Source: an uncultured Sulfitobacter sp. (GTDB taxonomy: Bacteria > Pseudomonadota > Alphaproteobacteria > Rhodobacterales > Rhodobacteraceae). Taken from it: DNA of 64,000 nucleotides. A program made the translations under genes and the position numbers. The stretch is from positions 372,001-436,000 of the forward strand of contig NZ_CANMQS010000003.1 of assembly GCF_947500075.1 (NCBI RefSeq). The letters are read 5' to 3'. Shown here one piece after another: positions 33,145 through 43,474 of this stretch; the stretch's first letter is position 1, and each line of letters starts with the position of its first letter. A model generated the notes under the pieces. The model worked only from the letters and a program-made list of their open reading frames with translations. It was not told the origin of the DNA and made no database searches.

Positions 33145-33837
33145 ATGCCTGAAACCCCGTTCCCCGTCATGCTCTTCGCTGCTGGCTTTGGCACCCGGAT
33201 GGGCGCGCTGACAAAAGACACACCCAAGCCCATGGTAAAGGTGGCAGGCCGACCGATGATCGACCATGCGCTGGGTCTGATTGAAACGGCGCAGACCGGG
33301 CGCGTGGTTGCCAATCTGCATTACAAGCCCGACGCGCTGCGCAGCCATCTTGAAGGGCGCAATGTCACCTGCATTCTGGAAACGCCCGACATCCTGGACA
33401 CCGGCGGCGGGCTGCGCAATGCGCTTCCGACGCTGGGGGCAACGACCGTTATCACCATGAACTCTGACGCGTTCTGGGCCGGGCCCAATCCGCTGCCGTT
33501 GCTGATGGCCGCATGGCAGCCGGAGGTCATGGACGCGCTCTTGATGTGCGTGCCTTCTGATCGCGCTGTCGGCCGGAACGGACCTGACGATTTCGCTGCC
33601 GATCCCGCTGGCAGGCTGCAACGTGGGAGCGGGCTGGTCTATGGCGGCCTTCAGATCATCAAGACCGATCTCATGTCGCAGATGCCGCCCGGGGCATTCT
33701 CGCTCAACCGCCTGTGGGACGTGATGCTGCGCCAGGACCGCCTGTTTGGCACATCCTACCCCGGACATTGGTGTGATGTCGGCCACCCCGAAGGCATCAC
33801 CCTTGCCGAAGACCTGCTGGCGGGCCGCCATGTTTGA
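33145..33837 (+). CDS. murU: Nucleotidyltransferase, MurNAc-1-phosphate uridylyltransferase (MurU)-like
   Basis: 230 residues from ATG 33145 (MPETPFPVMLFAAGFGTRMG). Nucleotide-sugar transferase motifs: the N-terminal LFAAGFGTRMGALTKDTPKPMVKVAGRPMIDHAL (signature GxGTRM...PKPM), LDTGGGLRNALP, and VITMNSDAFWAGPNP with the metal-binding Asp. MurU makes UDP-MurNAc from recycled MurNAc-1-phosphate in Pseudomonas and in many alphaproteobacteria, normally next to the kinase AmgK; here the kinase gene is missing from its usual place. It overlaps addB by 8 bp. Could instead act on another hexose-1-phosphate. Confidence 0.82.
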   Translation: MPETPFPVMLFAAGFGTRMGALTKDTPKPMVKVAGRPMIDHALGLIETAQTGRVVANLHYKPDALRSHLEGRNVTCILETPDILDTGGGLRNALPTLGATTVITMNSDAFWAGPNPLPLLMAAWQPEVMDALLMCVPSDRAVGRNGPDDFAADPAGRLQRGSGLVYGGLQIIKTDLMSQMPPGAFSLNRLWDVMLRQDRLFGTSYPGHWCDVGHPEGITLAEDLLAGRHV

Positions 33838-36787
33838 ACACGGCGCGCACCCCCGTGTGTTTGGCATCGCACCCGGTCTGGACTTTCCAGCGACCCTGAT
33901 TGCGGGGCTGCGTACCCGTCTTGACGGGGGGCCGCCGGAACAGATCGCGCGGATTGATCTGATCGTGAACACCCGGCGCATGGCCCGCCGTTTGCGCGAT
34001 ATCTTTGATGCGGGCCCTGCCGGTTTCCTGCCGCGCATTCATCTTCTGACCAGCCTCGATGCGCTGATCCCGCACGCGGATCTGCCGCCCCCCTCCCCGC
34101 CTCTGCGGCGGCGGCTTGATCTGATACAACTCGTCTCGACCCTGCTGGATGCTGATGGACGGCTGGCACCGCGCACGTCGCTTTACGATCTGTCAGACAG
34201 TCTTGCCAAGCTGATCGATGAGATGCAGGGCGAAGGTGTCTCGCCCGCGGACATCGCAGCGCTTGATGTGACAGACCAGTCGGGGCATTGGGAACGGGCC
34301 AAGCAGTTCTTTGGCATAGCGCAACAATACCTTGGCCAGACCGGCAGCGCGCCAGATGCCGAGGCCCGTCAGCGGCAACTGACGCAGGCCCTGATCGCCG
34401 GGTGGGACGCACACCCGCCTCAGCACCCCGTCCTCCTGGCAGGGTCTACCGGATCGCGTGGCACAACGGCGCTTTTGATGCAGGCCGTCGCGCGGTTGCC
34501 ACAAGGGGCTGTGGTGCTGCCCGGTTTTGATTTTGACATGCCAACTGCCGTTTGGGCGGATCTGGAGGATGCCCTGCTGTCCGAGGATCATCCGCAATAT
34601 CGGTTCCGGCACCTGATGACCGCGCTTGACCTGCCCAAGGACAGCATCCTGCCCTGGCATGACACGCCGCCCCCGTCGGCGATGCGCAACAAACTTGTGT
34701 CATTGTCGCTGCGCCCCGCCCCGGTCACCCACGCCTGGTTGAGCGAAGGTCCACAGCTTTCCGGTCTTGAGGCGGCGACGAAAGACATGACGCTGGTTGA
34801 GGCCACCAGCCCGCGGCAGGAAGCGCTGACCATTGCATTGCGGCTGCGCAAGGCCGCGCAGGAGGGGCAGACCGCCGCCCTGATCACGCCGGACCGGATG
34901 CTCACGCGGCAGGTCACCGCAGCGCTGGATCGGTGGAACATTCTGCCCGATGACAGTGCTGGCACGCCTTTGCACCTGTCACCGCCCGGTCGTTTTCTGC
35001 GCCATGTCGCCGGGTTGTTCCGTGCGCAGCTGGATGCGGAGACGCTGCTGACGCTTTTGAAACACCCGCTGACCCACGCCGGTGCAGACCGGAACCTCCA
35101 CCAGCTGCACACCCAGCGGTTGGAGATGCAGATCAGACGGGATGGGCTGCCCTATCCTGACGCGGGAGGGCTGGAGCGGATCGCCAGCCGGGCGGCGCGC
35201 AAACTTGATGCGCCTGATGATTTCCAGCGGTGGACCACATGGGTTTCGGATGTGTTCTGCGGGCAGGATGGTGTCAGGACAGATGATCTTTCAGAGTGGG
35301 TGACACGGCATCTGGAACGTGCAGAACGGATCGCATCAGGCTCTAAATCTGCCAATCCAGACCCGCTTTGGCACAAACATGCGGGGCGCAAGGCGCGCGA
35401 GGTCATGGATGATCTGGCGGCCCATGCAGATCACGGCGGTCAGATGTCCGCTGCGGATTACACCGATCTTGTGGGGGCGCTGCTGTCTGCGGCGGAGGTC
35501 CGCGACCGCGACGCGCCGCATCCCAGGATCATGATCTGGGGCACGCTGGAGGCGCGCGTGCAGGGCGCGGATCTGGTGATCCTTGGCGGGCTGAACGACG
35601 GCACATGGCCCGAAGCACCGCCGCCTGATCCCTGGCTCAACCGGACAATGCGCAAGGATGCAGGGCTGTTGTTGCCCGAACGCCGCATCGGATTGTCTGC
35701 CCATGACTACCAGCAGGCGATTGCCGCACCCGAGGTTTGGCTGACCCGCGCGATCCGCTCGGATGAGGCAGAGACCGTACCGTCACGCTGGCTCAACCGT
35801 TTGGGCAATCTGTTGACCGGGTTGCCGGATGCCGGTGGGCGCGCCGCATGGGATGCGATGCGCGAACGGGGGGAGGATTGGCTGGCGCAGACGGCGGCGC
35901 TGGAACAGATCACGCCAACCGCTGGAGCGTCCCGCCCCGCGCCCCGTCCTCCCGCCGGCGCCCGTCCGCGCAAACTGTCGGTGACGGAGATCAAGAAACT
36001 GATCCGTGACCCTTATGCGATCTATGCGCGCCACGTCCTGGGGTTGCGTGCGATTGATCCGCTTGTGCCCGCCCCGGATGCGCCGATGCGCGGGATCGTC
36101 GTGCACAAGATCATGGAAGAGTTCATCAAATCTGTCGCGGATGACATCACGCTGCTGACCACCGCCCATCTGATGGAACATGCCGAAGCCGTATTGACCC
36201 GCGAAGTACCCTGGCCCGCAACCCGCGCGATGTGGCTGGCGCGGGTTGAGCGGATTGCCGAGTGGTTCATCGACCATGAGAGCGCCCGGCAACGATACTC
36301 GCGTCCCGTCGCGTTTGAAGAGGGGGCGCGCGGCAGTTACCTTTTCAAAGACATCGGTTTTGAGATCATCGGCTTCGCCGATCGGATTGACATGACCGAC
36401 AACGGAGATGCGCTCATCTACGACTACAAGACCGGTGCGCCACCTACGAAGAAAGAGCAGACGTATTTCGACAAGCAATTATTGATCGAGGCTGCGATGG
36501 TCGAAGAAGGCGCCTTTGCTGGCCTTCCCCCTACCCCCGTTGCGGCGGCAATTTACATTGGATTAGGGTCGAATCCAGATGAAATCAGCGCGCCATTGGA
36601 CGATGAACCACCTGCCAGGGTGCTCGCCGGTTTGCACGCGCTGCTCACGGCCTATCTTGCGCCGGATCGCGGGTTTCTGTCCCGCAGGATCGTACAGACT
36701 GAAGGCGCGCAGGGTGAGTTTGATCAACTTGCCCGATATGGGGAATGGGATGGCACCGACCTGCCCGTGCCGGAGGATCTGACATGA
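33830..36787 (+). CDS. addB: Double-strand break repair protein AddB
   Basis: 985 residues from ATG 33830, overlapping the previous gene by 8 bp. Partner of AddA in the alphaproteobacterial RecBCD equivalent, which resects DNA ends for RecA. Visible are an inactive helicase-like body (LIVNTRRMARRLRDIF, LLAGSTGSRGTTALLM, PRIMIWGTLEARVQGADLVILGGLNDGTWPEAPPPDPWLNRTMR in pieces) and a C-terminal PD-(D/E)xK nuclease (IGFADRIDM, ALIYDYKTGAPPTKKEQ, KQLLIEAAM). The four Cys of the Fe-S clamp found in Bacillus AddB are absent: IRDPYAIYARHVLGL has Tyr where the clamp version has Cys (CPFRFF), as in other alphaproteobacteria. ATGA-coupled to addA. Confidence 0.95.
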   Translation: MFEHGAHPRVFGIAPGLDFPATLIAGLRTRLDGGPPEQIARIDLIVNTRRMARRLRDIFDAGPAGFLPRIHLLTSLDALIPHADLPPPSPPLRRRLDLIQLVSTLLDADGRLAPRTSLYDLSDSLAKLIDEMQGEGVSPADIAALDVTDQSGHWERAKQFFGIAQQYLGQTGSAPDAEARQRQLTQALIAGWDAHPPQHPVLLAGSTGSRGTTALLMQAVARLPQGAVVLPGFDFDMPTAVWADLEDALLSEDHPQYRFRHLMTALDLPKDSILPWHDTPPPSAMRNKLVSLSLRPAPVTHAWLSEGPQLSGLEAATKDMTLVEATSPRQEALTIALRLRKAAQEGQTAALITPDRMLTRQVTAALDRWNILPDDSAGTPLHLSPPGRFLRHVAGLFRAQLDAETLLTLLKHPLTHAGADRNLHQLHTQRLEMQIRRDGLPYPDAGGLERIASRAARKLDAPDDFQRWTTWVSDVFCGQDGVRTDDLSEWVTRHLERAERIASGSKSANPDPLWHKHAGRKAREVMDDLAAHADHGGQMSAADYTDLVGALLSAAEVRDRDAPHPRIMIWGTLEARVQGADLVILGGLNDGTWPEAPPPDPWLNRTMRKDAGLLLPERRIGLSAHDYQQAIAAPEVWLTRAIRSDEAETVPSRWLNRLGNLLTGLPDAGGRAAWDAMRERGEDWLAQTAALEQITPTAGASRPAPRPPAGARPRKLSVTEIKKLIRDPYAIYARHVLGLRAIDPLVPAPDAPMRGIVVHKIMEEFIKSVADDITLLTTAHLMEHAEAVLTREVPWPATRAMWLARVERIAEWFIDHESARQRYSRPVAFEEGARGSYLFKDIGFEIIGFADRIDMTDNGDALIYDYKTGAPPTKKEQTYFDKQLLIEAAMVEEGAFAGLPPTPVAAAIYIGLGSNPDEISAPLDDEPPARVLAGLHALLTAYLAPDRGFLSRRIVQTEGAQGEFDQLARYGEWDGTDLPVPEDLT

Positions 36788-39700
36788 TCTTCGATGACGC
36801 CACCCGCGCCCAGATTGAGGCCGCGCGCCCGGATGCCTCGACGTGGCTGGCGGCCAATGCCGGGTCTGGGAAGACACGGGTTTTGACAGATCGGGTGGCG
36901 CGTCTGCTGCTCGACGGGGTGTCGCCCCAGCATATTCTGTGCCTGACCTATACCACCGCCGCGGCGTCAGAGATGCAGAACCGCTTGTTCCAGCGGCTGG
37001 GGGCGTGGGCGATGCTGGACGACGCGAAACTGCGCAAAGCGCTTGTTGAGCTTGGCATCGAAACAGAACTGTCCCCGCCCGTCCTGCGGCAGGCCCGTAC
37101 CCTGTTTGCATTGGCGATTGAAGCGCCGGGTGGGTTGAAGATCCAGACCATCCACTCCTTCTGCGCGGCGCTGTTACGGCGGTTCCCGCTGGAGGCAGGC
37201 GTCTCCCCTCAATTCACGGAGATTGAGGACCGCGCCGCAGAGTTGTTGCGCGCAGAGATTGTCGATCAGATGGCAGAGGGACCGGAGGCGGGTTTGATCC
37301 GCGATATGGCCCGCATCAACAGTGGTGAGGATTTCAGCAGGCTCACGCAGGCGATCACCGGCAAACGCGATCAGTTTGAGGGTGATCTGCGTTTTGAAGA
37401 CGTCCTGACAACGCTGGGCCATCCCGCCACGCTGACTGACGACGCCGTTGCAGACATGGCATTTGTTGGCGGGGAACAGGCACTGATCAGCCGTATCCTG
37501 CCGCATCTGACGGCAAAAGGCGGGAACGACGGAAAAGCGGCGGATGTCCTGCGGGAGGTTGGGAGGTGCGATCTGACCACCCTGCCCCTGCTGGAATCCG
37601 TCTTTCTGACCAAAAGCGGTGCGGCACCCTACACTGCCAAGTTTTCAACCTTCCCGACAAAACCCACACAGAAGGTCATCGCGGATGACCTCGACGCACT
37701 GCACGGGTTCATGCAGCGGGTTGAGGACGCGCGTGATGCGCGGATTGCGCTGGTATCGGCGCGGAACACTGTCGCTTTGCACAGGTTTGCACATGCTTTC
37801 CTGCACCGCTACGCCACGGCGAAACAGGCGCGCGGGTGGCTGGATTTCGATGACCTGATCCTCAAGGCCCGCGCCTTGCTGACCGATCCTGCAACTGCGG
37901 CCTGGGTGCTTTACCGGATTGACGGCGGGATCAGCCATGTTCTGGTGGACGAAGCCCAGGATACATCGCCACGGCAGTGGGATGTGATCAAGGCTTTGAC
38001 AGCAGAGTTCCACAGTGGCGAAGGCATGCGTGCCGATGTCGATCGCACGATGTTTGTGGTGGGCGACAAGAAGCAGTCGATCTATTCCTTTCAGGGTGCG
38101 GATCCGAGGGAGTTTGACCACAAGGCTGCCTATTTCGAAGAGAAGTTCACCGGGGCCAGCAAGATCTTCCAGCGCCGCAGTCTTGAGTATTCATTCCGCT
38201 CCTCAAGCGCGATTCTGCGCTGTGTAGACACTGCTTTTGATCCGCGCAGGCGGGACGGGTTTGACCGGGATTCGCTGCACAGGGCGTTCAAGGATCAATT
38301 GCCGGGGCGCGTGGACCTCTGGCCGCTGATTGACCCGTCTCCCGCGGAGGAAGACACGCCCTGGACAGACCCTGTCGACCGGCTCAGCCCGCGTCATCAC
38401 CATGTGATCCTGGCAGAGAAGATCGCCGATCAAATTGCGACCCTGATACAGGGTGAAAACTACATTCCGGATGAGAAGAAGGGCCAGCAAACGCCCATTA
38501 AACGGCGCATCACGGCGGGTGATTTCCTGATCCTTGTTCAGCAGCGCAAACAATTGTTCGCAGAGATCATCCGCGCCTGCAAAGCGCGGAATTTGCCCAT
38601 TGCCGGCGCGGACCGTTTGAAAGTGGGCGCAGAACTGGCCGTGAAGGATCTGGCCGCTTTGCTGTACTTCCTCACTACGCCGGACGATGATCTGGCGCTG
38701 GCCACGGCGCTGAAATCGCCACTGTTGGGGTGGGATGAACAGGCGCTCTATACGCTGGCGCAGGGGCGGCCCAAAGGGCAGGTCTTGTGGCAACGCCTGC
38801 GGCATCAAGAGGAAACACATCCCGAGACGCTTGCGATACTGTCTGATTTGCGCGGGCAGGTCGACTTTCTGCGCCCCTATGATCTGATCGAACGCATTCT
38901 CACCCGCCATCAGGGCCGCGCCCGCTTGCTTGCAAGGCTGGGCGCAGAGGCGGAAGACGGCATTGACGCGATGCTGGCGCAGGCGCTGGCCTATGAACGC
39001 ACGGAGGTTCCCAGCCTGACGGGGTTCATCGAATGGCTGCGGACAGATGATCTGGAAATCAAACGCAAGATCGACAGTGCGTCGGATCAGATCAGGGTGA
39101 TGACAGTGCATGGCGCCAAAGGGTTGGAAGCGCCGATTGTGATCCTGCCGGATACGATGGCGCGAACCGCCTCGGTCAAGGATCAGATCGTGTCACTGGG
39201 TGCATTGCCCGTATGGAAACCGAACAAGGACGAACAGCCCACCGCGATCCGCCTGCGGCTGGAAGAGATGATCGCAGCCCAGCACGAAGAGCGGTTGCGG
39301 CTTTTGTATGTTGCCATGACCCGGGCAGAGAAATGGCTGATCGTCGCCGCCGCCGGGAAGATGTCGTCCAAGGACAGCGGGTGGTACAAGATCATGCAGG
39401 AAACGCTGGACCACATGAACGCCGTTGAAGTGGACGGGGGTGCAACGCTGCGCTTTGAAGAAGGTGATTGGGACGGGCTGGAGGTTGACGTATCGCCGCC
39501 AAGAACCGCCCAGAACCCCAAGTTAGACACTGTTTTCAACGCGCAATTGCCGATATTCGCGTTGGAAACCCCTGCCCTTTCACCATCCGATCTGGGGGGT
39601 ACAAAAACCCTTGGGGGTGAAAGCGAAACGGACCGTGATGCCGCGATGGCTTTTGGCTCGATGGTGCACCATTTGCTCGAAGTCCTACCCGCCCTGCCTG

Positions 39701-40158
39701 CACCATCCCGGCGGACAGCAGCGACGCGCATTGCACAGAGAGAACTCCCCCAGGACGCCGGGCGCGCTGTTGAACAGGCTCTGGCGGTTCTGGATGATCC
39801 CAAACTCGCACATCTCTTTACGCCCGACACATTGGCCGAAGTCCCCGTCACCGCGCAGATCGGGAACGCCCGTCTGCACGGCATCATTGACCGCTTGGTG
39901 GTGGAGGACACCCGCGTGATGGCGATTGATTTCAAGTCCAACCAAACCGCGCCGGCCTCCGCCGCCGCCTGCCCGGATGGAATCCTGCGCCAAATGGGGG
40001 CCTATGCGCTCATGCTTGGGCAGATCTATCCAGACAAGATGGTCGAGACGGCTGTTTTATGGACAGCGACACGTGCGCTCATGGTACTGCCACACGACGA
40101 CGTGATATCGGCGCTGTCTGGGTCACCATATCTTGACGCGCCCCCTCCCCGTTCATAG
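36784..40158 (+). CDS. addA: Double-strand break repair helicase-nuclease AddA
   Basis: 1124 residues from ATG 36784. UvrD/RecB-type helicase fused to a RecB-like nuclease. Motif [16 protein letters not shown] (24-38), Ia [78 protein letters not shown] and [13 protein letters not shown]. The C-terminal nuclease has [35 protein letters not shown] (D-x-K with Asp-Phe-Lys) and QMGAYALML. Complete; usual length for the alphaproteobacterial form. Coupled to addB and 40 bp before trxA. Confidence 0.97.
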   Translation: MIFDDATRAQIEAARPDASTWLAANAGSGKTRVLTDRVARLLLDGVSPQHILCLTYTTAAASEMQNRLFQRLGAWAMLDDAKLRKALVELGIETELSPPVLRQARTLFALAIEAPGGLKIQTIHSFCAALLRRFPLEAGVSPQFTEIEDRAAELLRAEIVDQMAEGPEAGLIRDMARINSGEDFSRLTQAITGKRDQFEGDLRFEDVLTTLGHPATLTDDAVADMAFVGGEQALISRILPHLTAKGGNDGKAADVLREVGRCDLTTLPLLESVFLTKSGAAPYTAKFSTFPTKPTQKVIADDLDALHGFMQRVEDARDARIALVSARNTVALHRFAHAFLHRYATAKQARGWLDFDDLILKARALLTDPATAAWVLYRIDGGISHVLVDEAQDTSPRQWDVIKALTAEFHSGEGMRADVDRTMFVVGDKKQSIYSFQGADPREFDHKAAYFEEKFTGASKIFQRRSLEYSFRSSSAILRCVDTAFDPRRRDGFDRDSLHRAFKDQLPGRVDLWPLIDPSPAEEDTPWTDPVDRLSPRHHHVILAEKIADQIATLIQGENYIPDEKKGQQTPIKRRITAGDFLILVQQRKQLFAEIIRACKARNLPIAGADRLKVGAELAVKDLAALLYFLTTPDDDLALATALKSPLLGWDEQALYTLAQGRPKGQVLWQRLRHQEETHPETLAILSDLRGQVDFLRPYDLIERILTRHQGRARLLARLGAEAEDGIDAMLAQALAYERTEVPSLTGFIEWLRTDDLEIKRKIDSASDQIRVMTVHGAKGLEAPIVILPDTMARTASVKDQIVSLGALPVWKPNKDEQPTAIRLRLEEMIAAQHEERLRLLYVAMTRAEKWLIVAAAGKMSSKDSGWYKIMQETLDHMNAVEVDGGATLRFEEGDWDGLEVDVSPPRTAQNPKLDTVFNAQLPIFALETPALSPSDLGGTKTLGGESETDRDAAMAFGSMVHHLLEVLPALPAPSRRTAATRIAQRELPQDAGRAVEQALAVLDDPKLAHLFTPDTLAEVPVTAQIGNARLHGIIDRLVVEDTRVMAIDFKSNQTAPASAAACPDGILRQMGAYALMLGQIYPDKMVETAVLWTATRALMVLPHDDVISALSGSPYLDAPPPRS

Positions 40159-40198
40159 GTTCACACCTCAACAACATCCGCTGTCAGGAGAGAGCAAA

Positions 40199-40519
40199 AT
40201 GGCCACCGTCGCAGTCACCGATGACACCTTCGACGCCGAAGTGAAGAATTCCGATATCCCCGTTGTGGTGGATTTCTGGGCCGAATGGTGTGGCCCGTGC
40301 AAACAGATCGGCCCATCTTTGGAGGAACTCTCCGCTGAGATGGACGGAAAAGTGAAGATCGTCAAAGTCAACGTGGACGAGAACCCGAATTCCCCCGCCC
40401 AGATGGGTGTGCGCGGGATCCCGGCATTGTTCATGTTCAAGGATGGTCAGGTTGTGTCCAACATGGCCGGCGCCAAACCCAAAGCGGCGCTGCAAAGCTG
40501 GATCGAAGATTCACTCTGA
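40199..40519 (+). CDS. trxA: Thioredoxin
   Basis: 106 residues from ATG 40199 with GGAGAG upstream. Classic thioredoxin-1: [23 protein letters not shown] with the WCGPC redox pair (Cys33, Cys36), [22 protein letters not shown] with the cis-Pro loop, and [12 protein letters not shown] at the end. General cytoplasmic disulfide reductant. Last gene of the tsaE-addBA-trxA run, followed by a strong terminator. Confidence 0.98.
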   Translation: MATVAVTDDTFDAEVKNSDIPVVVDFWAEWCGPCKQIGPSLEELSAEMDGKVKIVKVNVDENPNSPAQMGVRGIPALFMFKDGQVVSNMAGAKPKAALQSWIEDSL

Positions 40520-40542
40520 TCTTTCTGATCCTCGGTAATCTG

Positions 40543-40569
40543 AAAGGGCGTCCTGTCGGGGCGCCCTTT
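40543..40569. terminator. Bidirectional terminator between trxA and the capsule-type gene
   Basis: AAAGGGCG...CGCCCTTT forms an 8-bp stem with an 11-base loop, T/A-rich on both sides. It sits 24 bp after the trxA stop and overlaps the stop codon of the convergent gene at 40568, so it can end both transcripts. Confidence 0.82.
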
Positions 40570-41473
40570 ATTCTATCGGCCAGCCAAACCGGCGCAGGCG
40601 GGCCGCGATTTTATCTCGTGCGTCGTCCTTGCCAGCGTTGATGCTCTGGCTTTGCCAAAACCACCAGACATAGGCGGCATAGTCAGGTGCATGCCCTGCG
40701 ACCTGGTCGAAACTTGTTTGCAGGTCATCCATATCCGCCTTTACCGCGATGTGATGGAAATCAATCCCCGCAAAAAGCAACGCAGGCTTTCCAAAGAAGA
40801 AGCCGTTGAAAGCAGCGCTTGAATTCTCGGTCACGACAAAGTCGCAGGTTTGCAGGTAGTGCACCATGTCGCCCGTGGCGATCTCCAGATTGGGGTGCTT
40901 GCGGGCCAGTGCATCAAGTTTGGCACGTTCTGATGCGGTATATTCCTCTTTCGGATGCAGAGTGGCGATGATCTTGCGATCCGGCAGGTGGATCAGGCAA
41001 TGGCGGATCATGTCGAGCGGGCTGCATTTCTGAAAGGACCGATGGCGGGTCAGACGCCCTTGCAGCGGGACATAGACAAAGCCATCCCGCCGGGTGTCTT
41101 GCGGGGCTGCCTCAAACAGGCGTTTTTGCCAGAAGCGGTAAAACCGTTCTGCGTCATTTGACACGGTTGTGGGGTCAAACTGCGCCTTGGCCACATCCCA
41201 ATGCCAGCGTTCCGATGTCTGATCGATCTGCCAGAAAGGGTAGTGATACACCTTGCGAAAGACCAATCCACGGGCGTTCGCCGGCGGCTCCATATGATAG
41301 AGGGAATGGACATCGGGCACCCTCAACGGCAGCGGGGTCGTGTGAAATTCGACCCTAAACCGTGCACTTTCAGCTATTTCACAGATCAGATTGATGAAGT
41401 TATGACCACCAGCCTCAGCGCGTCGGCGCAGCGCGTCATGCAGATAGAAACGAAGCGGAAGATCATCAGTCAT
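40568..41473 (-). CDS. Capsule-synthesis (KpsS-like) family protein, putative
   Basis: 301 residues from ATG 41473 (MTDDLPLRFYLHDALRRRAE). The C-terminal half has the pattern of the capsule polysaccharide modification family (Capsule_synth): FVYVPLQGRLTRHRSFQ, SPLDMIRHCLIHLPDRKIIATLHPKEEYTASE (in pieces), IATGDMVHYLQTCDFVVTENSSAAFNGFFFGKPALLF, which is the GT-B-like 'vvt.nSs...e.l..gkP' ending. No signal peptide or membrane segment. Probably a cytoplasmic glycosyltransferase-like enzyme; Rhodobacterales often carry it as a lone gene near hslVU. Product and acceptor unknown. Confidence 0.68.
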   Translation of the reverse strand: MTDDLPLRFYLHDALRRRAEAGGHNFINLICEIAESARFRVEFHTTPLPLRVPDVHSLYHMEPPANARGLVFRKVYHYPFWQIDQTSERWHWDVAKAQFDPTTVSNDAERFYRFWQKRLFEAAPQDTRRDGFVYVPLQGRLTRHRSFQKCSPLDMIRHCLIHLPDRKIIATLHPKEEYTASERAKLDALARKHPNLEIATGDMVHYLQTCDFVVTENSSAAFNGFFFGKPALLFAGIDFHHIAVKADMDDLQTSFDQVAGHAPDYAAYVWWFWQSQSINAGKDDARDKIAARLRRFGWPIE

Positions 41474-41574
41474 GACCCGGACGCTAGCGGCGCTTCGGGT
41501 GGCCGACAAGCCCGCACACCCTTGTGCGACCTGCGCCGGGGGGTCATATAGAACCCGTTGAAACGGAGAACTTT

Positions 41575-42132
41575 ATGTCAGAACACGCTTTCCCCGGATG
41601 GCACGGCACCACGATCATTGGCGTCAAGAAGGGTGATGAAGTTGTCATCGCCGGTGATGGTCAGGTCAGCCTGGGTCAGACGGTGATCAAGGGCACGGCC
41701 CGCAAGGTGCGCAGGCTTTCGCCCGGTGGGTTTGACGTGGTCGCGGGCTTTGCCGGATCGACGGCCGATGCCTTCACACTGCTGGAGCGGCTGGAGGTCA
41801 AGCTGGAGGCGACACCCGGCCAGTTGGCGCGGGCATCGGTTGAGCTGGCAAAGGATTGGCGGACTGACAAATACCTGCAAAAGCTCGAAGCGATGCTGAT
41901 CGTGACGGATGGCACGGAACTGCTGATCATCACCGGTGCCGGCGACGTGCTGGAACCTGAGCATAACGTGGCAGCGATTGGGTCGGGGGGTAACTTCGCA
42001 CTGGCCGCTGCGCGTGGGCTGATTGACAGCGACCGCGATGCAGAAGCGGTGGCGCGGGATGCCATGGCAATTGCATCTGACATCTGTGTCTACACAAACG
42101 GCAATCTGACCGTGGAGAAAATTTCCAAATGA
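41575..42132 (+). CDS. hslV: ATP-dependent protease subunit HslV
   Basis: 185 residues from ATG 41575 ([20 protein letters not shown]) with GGAG at eight bases. The mature N-terminal catalytic Thr is Thr12 in [10 protein letters not shown], so an 11-residue prepeptide must be removed, longer than the one-residue Met removal of E. coli but usual in alphaproteobacteria. Other motifs: [26 protein letters not shown] and [33 protein letters not shown]. Forms the dodecameric peptidase core with HslU, encoded next with ATGA overlap. Confidence 0.97.
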   Translation: MSEHAFPGWHGTTIIGVKKGDEVVIAGDGQVSLGQTVIKGTARKVRRLSPGGFDVVAGFAGSTADAFTLLERLEVKLEATPGQLARASVELAKDWRTDKYLQKLEAMLIVTDGTELLIITGAGDVLEPEHNVAAIGSGGNFALAAARGLIDSDRDAEAVARDAMAIASDICVYTNGNLTVEKISK

Positions 42133-43436
42133 CCGACCTGACCCCGCGCGAGATTGTCTCAGAGCTTGACCGTTTCATCATTGGCCAAAAGGACGCCAAA
42201 CGTGCTGTCGCCGTGGCGCTGCGCAACCGCTGGCGGCGCAAGCAATTGGCCGACGATCTGCGCGATGAGGTGTATCCCAAGAACATCCTGATGATCGGCC
42301 CCACCGGCGTCGGCAAGACAGAGATCAGCCGCCGTTTGGCCAAACTGGCCCGCGCGCCGTTCCTGAAAGTCGAGGCCACGAAGTTCACCGAAGTCGGCTA
42401 TGTCGGCCGGGATGTGGAGCAGATCATTCGCGATCTGGTCGATGCCTCCATCGCGATGACGCGCGAGCATATGCGCGAAGACGTGAAGGCCAACGCCCAC
42501 AAGGCCGCGGAAGAGCGGGTGATTGATGCCATTGCAGGGCCCGATGCGCGCGAGGGGACACGGGACATGTTCCGCAAGAAGCTGAAAGATGGGCAGCTGG
42601 ACGATACGATGATTGATCTGGAGGTATCAGACACCTCCAACCCCTTTCAGATGATGGATATTCCGGGCCAGCCGGGTGCCGGGGCGGGAATGATGAACCT
42701 TGGCGATCTGTTTGGCAAAGCCATGGGCGGTCGCACCACACGCAAGCGGCTCACCGTCGCTGAAAGCTATGAAGTGCTGATCGGCGAAGAGGCGGACAAG
42801 CTGCTGGACGACGAAACCGTCACCCGCGCTGCCATTGATGCGGTGGAGCAGAACGGGATCGTCTTTCTGGACGAAATCGACAAGGTCTGCGCCCGGTCAG
42901 ATGCACGCGGTGGCGATGTCAGCCGCGAGGGGGTACAGCGTGATTTGCTGCCCTTGATCGAAGGCACAACTGTCAGCACCAAACACGGGCCGGTGAAGAC
43001 CGATCACGTGCTGTTCATTGCGTCGGGTGCATTCCATATCGCCAAGCCGTCCGATTTGTTGCCGGAATTGCAGGGGCGTCTGCCCATTCGGGTCGAACTG
43101 CGGGCCCTGACGGAAGAAGATTTCGTGCGCATCCTGACGGAAACAGATAACGCGCTGACCCTGCAATACACCGCCCTGATGGGCACTGAAGAGGTCACTG
43201 TCAGCTTCACCCCCGAAGGGATTGCCGCGCTGGCCAAGATCGCGGCGGACGTGAACCAATCAGTTGAAAATATTGGTGCGCGCCGTCTCTACACCGTGAT
43301 GGAGCGGGTGTTTGAGGAGTTGTCGTTCACCGCGCCGGACCGGTCCGGGGATGTGATTGAGGTGAACGAAGCCTTTGTGGAAGAGAACCTCGGCGCGCTC
43401 ACGAGGTCCGCTGATCTGAGCCGTTACGTGCTTTAA
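42129..43436 (+). CDS. hslU: HslU ATPase subunit of the HslVU protease
   Basis: 435 residues. AAA+ unfoldase: [34 protein letters not shown] at the N-terminus (in pieces), Walker [16 protein letters not shown] (57-71), [24 protein letters not shown], the I-domain (about 110-240), Walker [15 protein letters not shown], and sensor regions [18 protein letters not shown] and [22 protein letters not shown]-terminal LSRYVL docks on HslV. Couples translationally to hslV. No heat-shock promoter is obvious before hslV. Confidence 0.98.
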   Translation: MTDLTPREIVSELDRFIIGQKDAKRAVAVALRNRWRRKQLADDLRDEVYPKNILMIGPTGVGKTEISRRLAKLARAPFLKVEATKFTEVGYVGRDVEQIIRDLVDASIAMTREHMREDVKANAHKAAEERVIDAIAGPDAREGTRDMFRKKLKDGQLDDTMIDLEVSDTSNPFQMMDIPGQPGAGAGMMNLGDLFGKAMGGRTTRKRLTVAESYEVLIGEEADKLLDDETVTRAAIDAVEQNGIVFLDEIDKVCARSDARGGDVSREGVQRDLLPLIEGTTVSTKHGPVKTDHVLFIASGAFHIAKPSDLLPELQGRLPIRVELRALTEEDFVRILTETDNALTLQYTALMGTEEVTVSFTPEGIAALAKIAADVNQSVENIGARRLYTVMERVFEELSFTAPDRSGDVIEVNEAFVEENLGALTRSADLSRYVL

Positions 43437-43447
43437 TCCTTTCCATT

Positions 43448-43474
43448 TGCCCCTGCACATCTGATGTAGGGGCA
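43448..43474 (+). promoter_or_regulatory. Hairpin ending at the start codon of the MFS gene
   Basis: TGCCCCT...AGGGGCA with an inner ACATC-T-GATGT forms a 27-base near-perfect hairpin whose right arm is the AGGGG ribosome site and the A of the ATG. It could end hslVU transcription or, folded in the mRNA, shut off translation of the transporter. No T-run, so regulatory use is at least as likely as termination. Confidence 0.45.
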
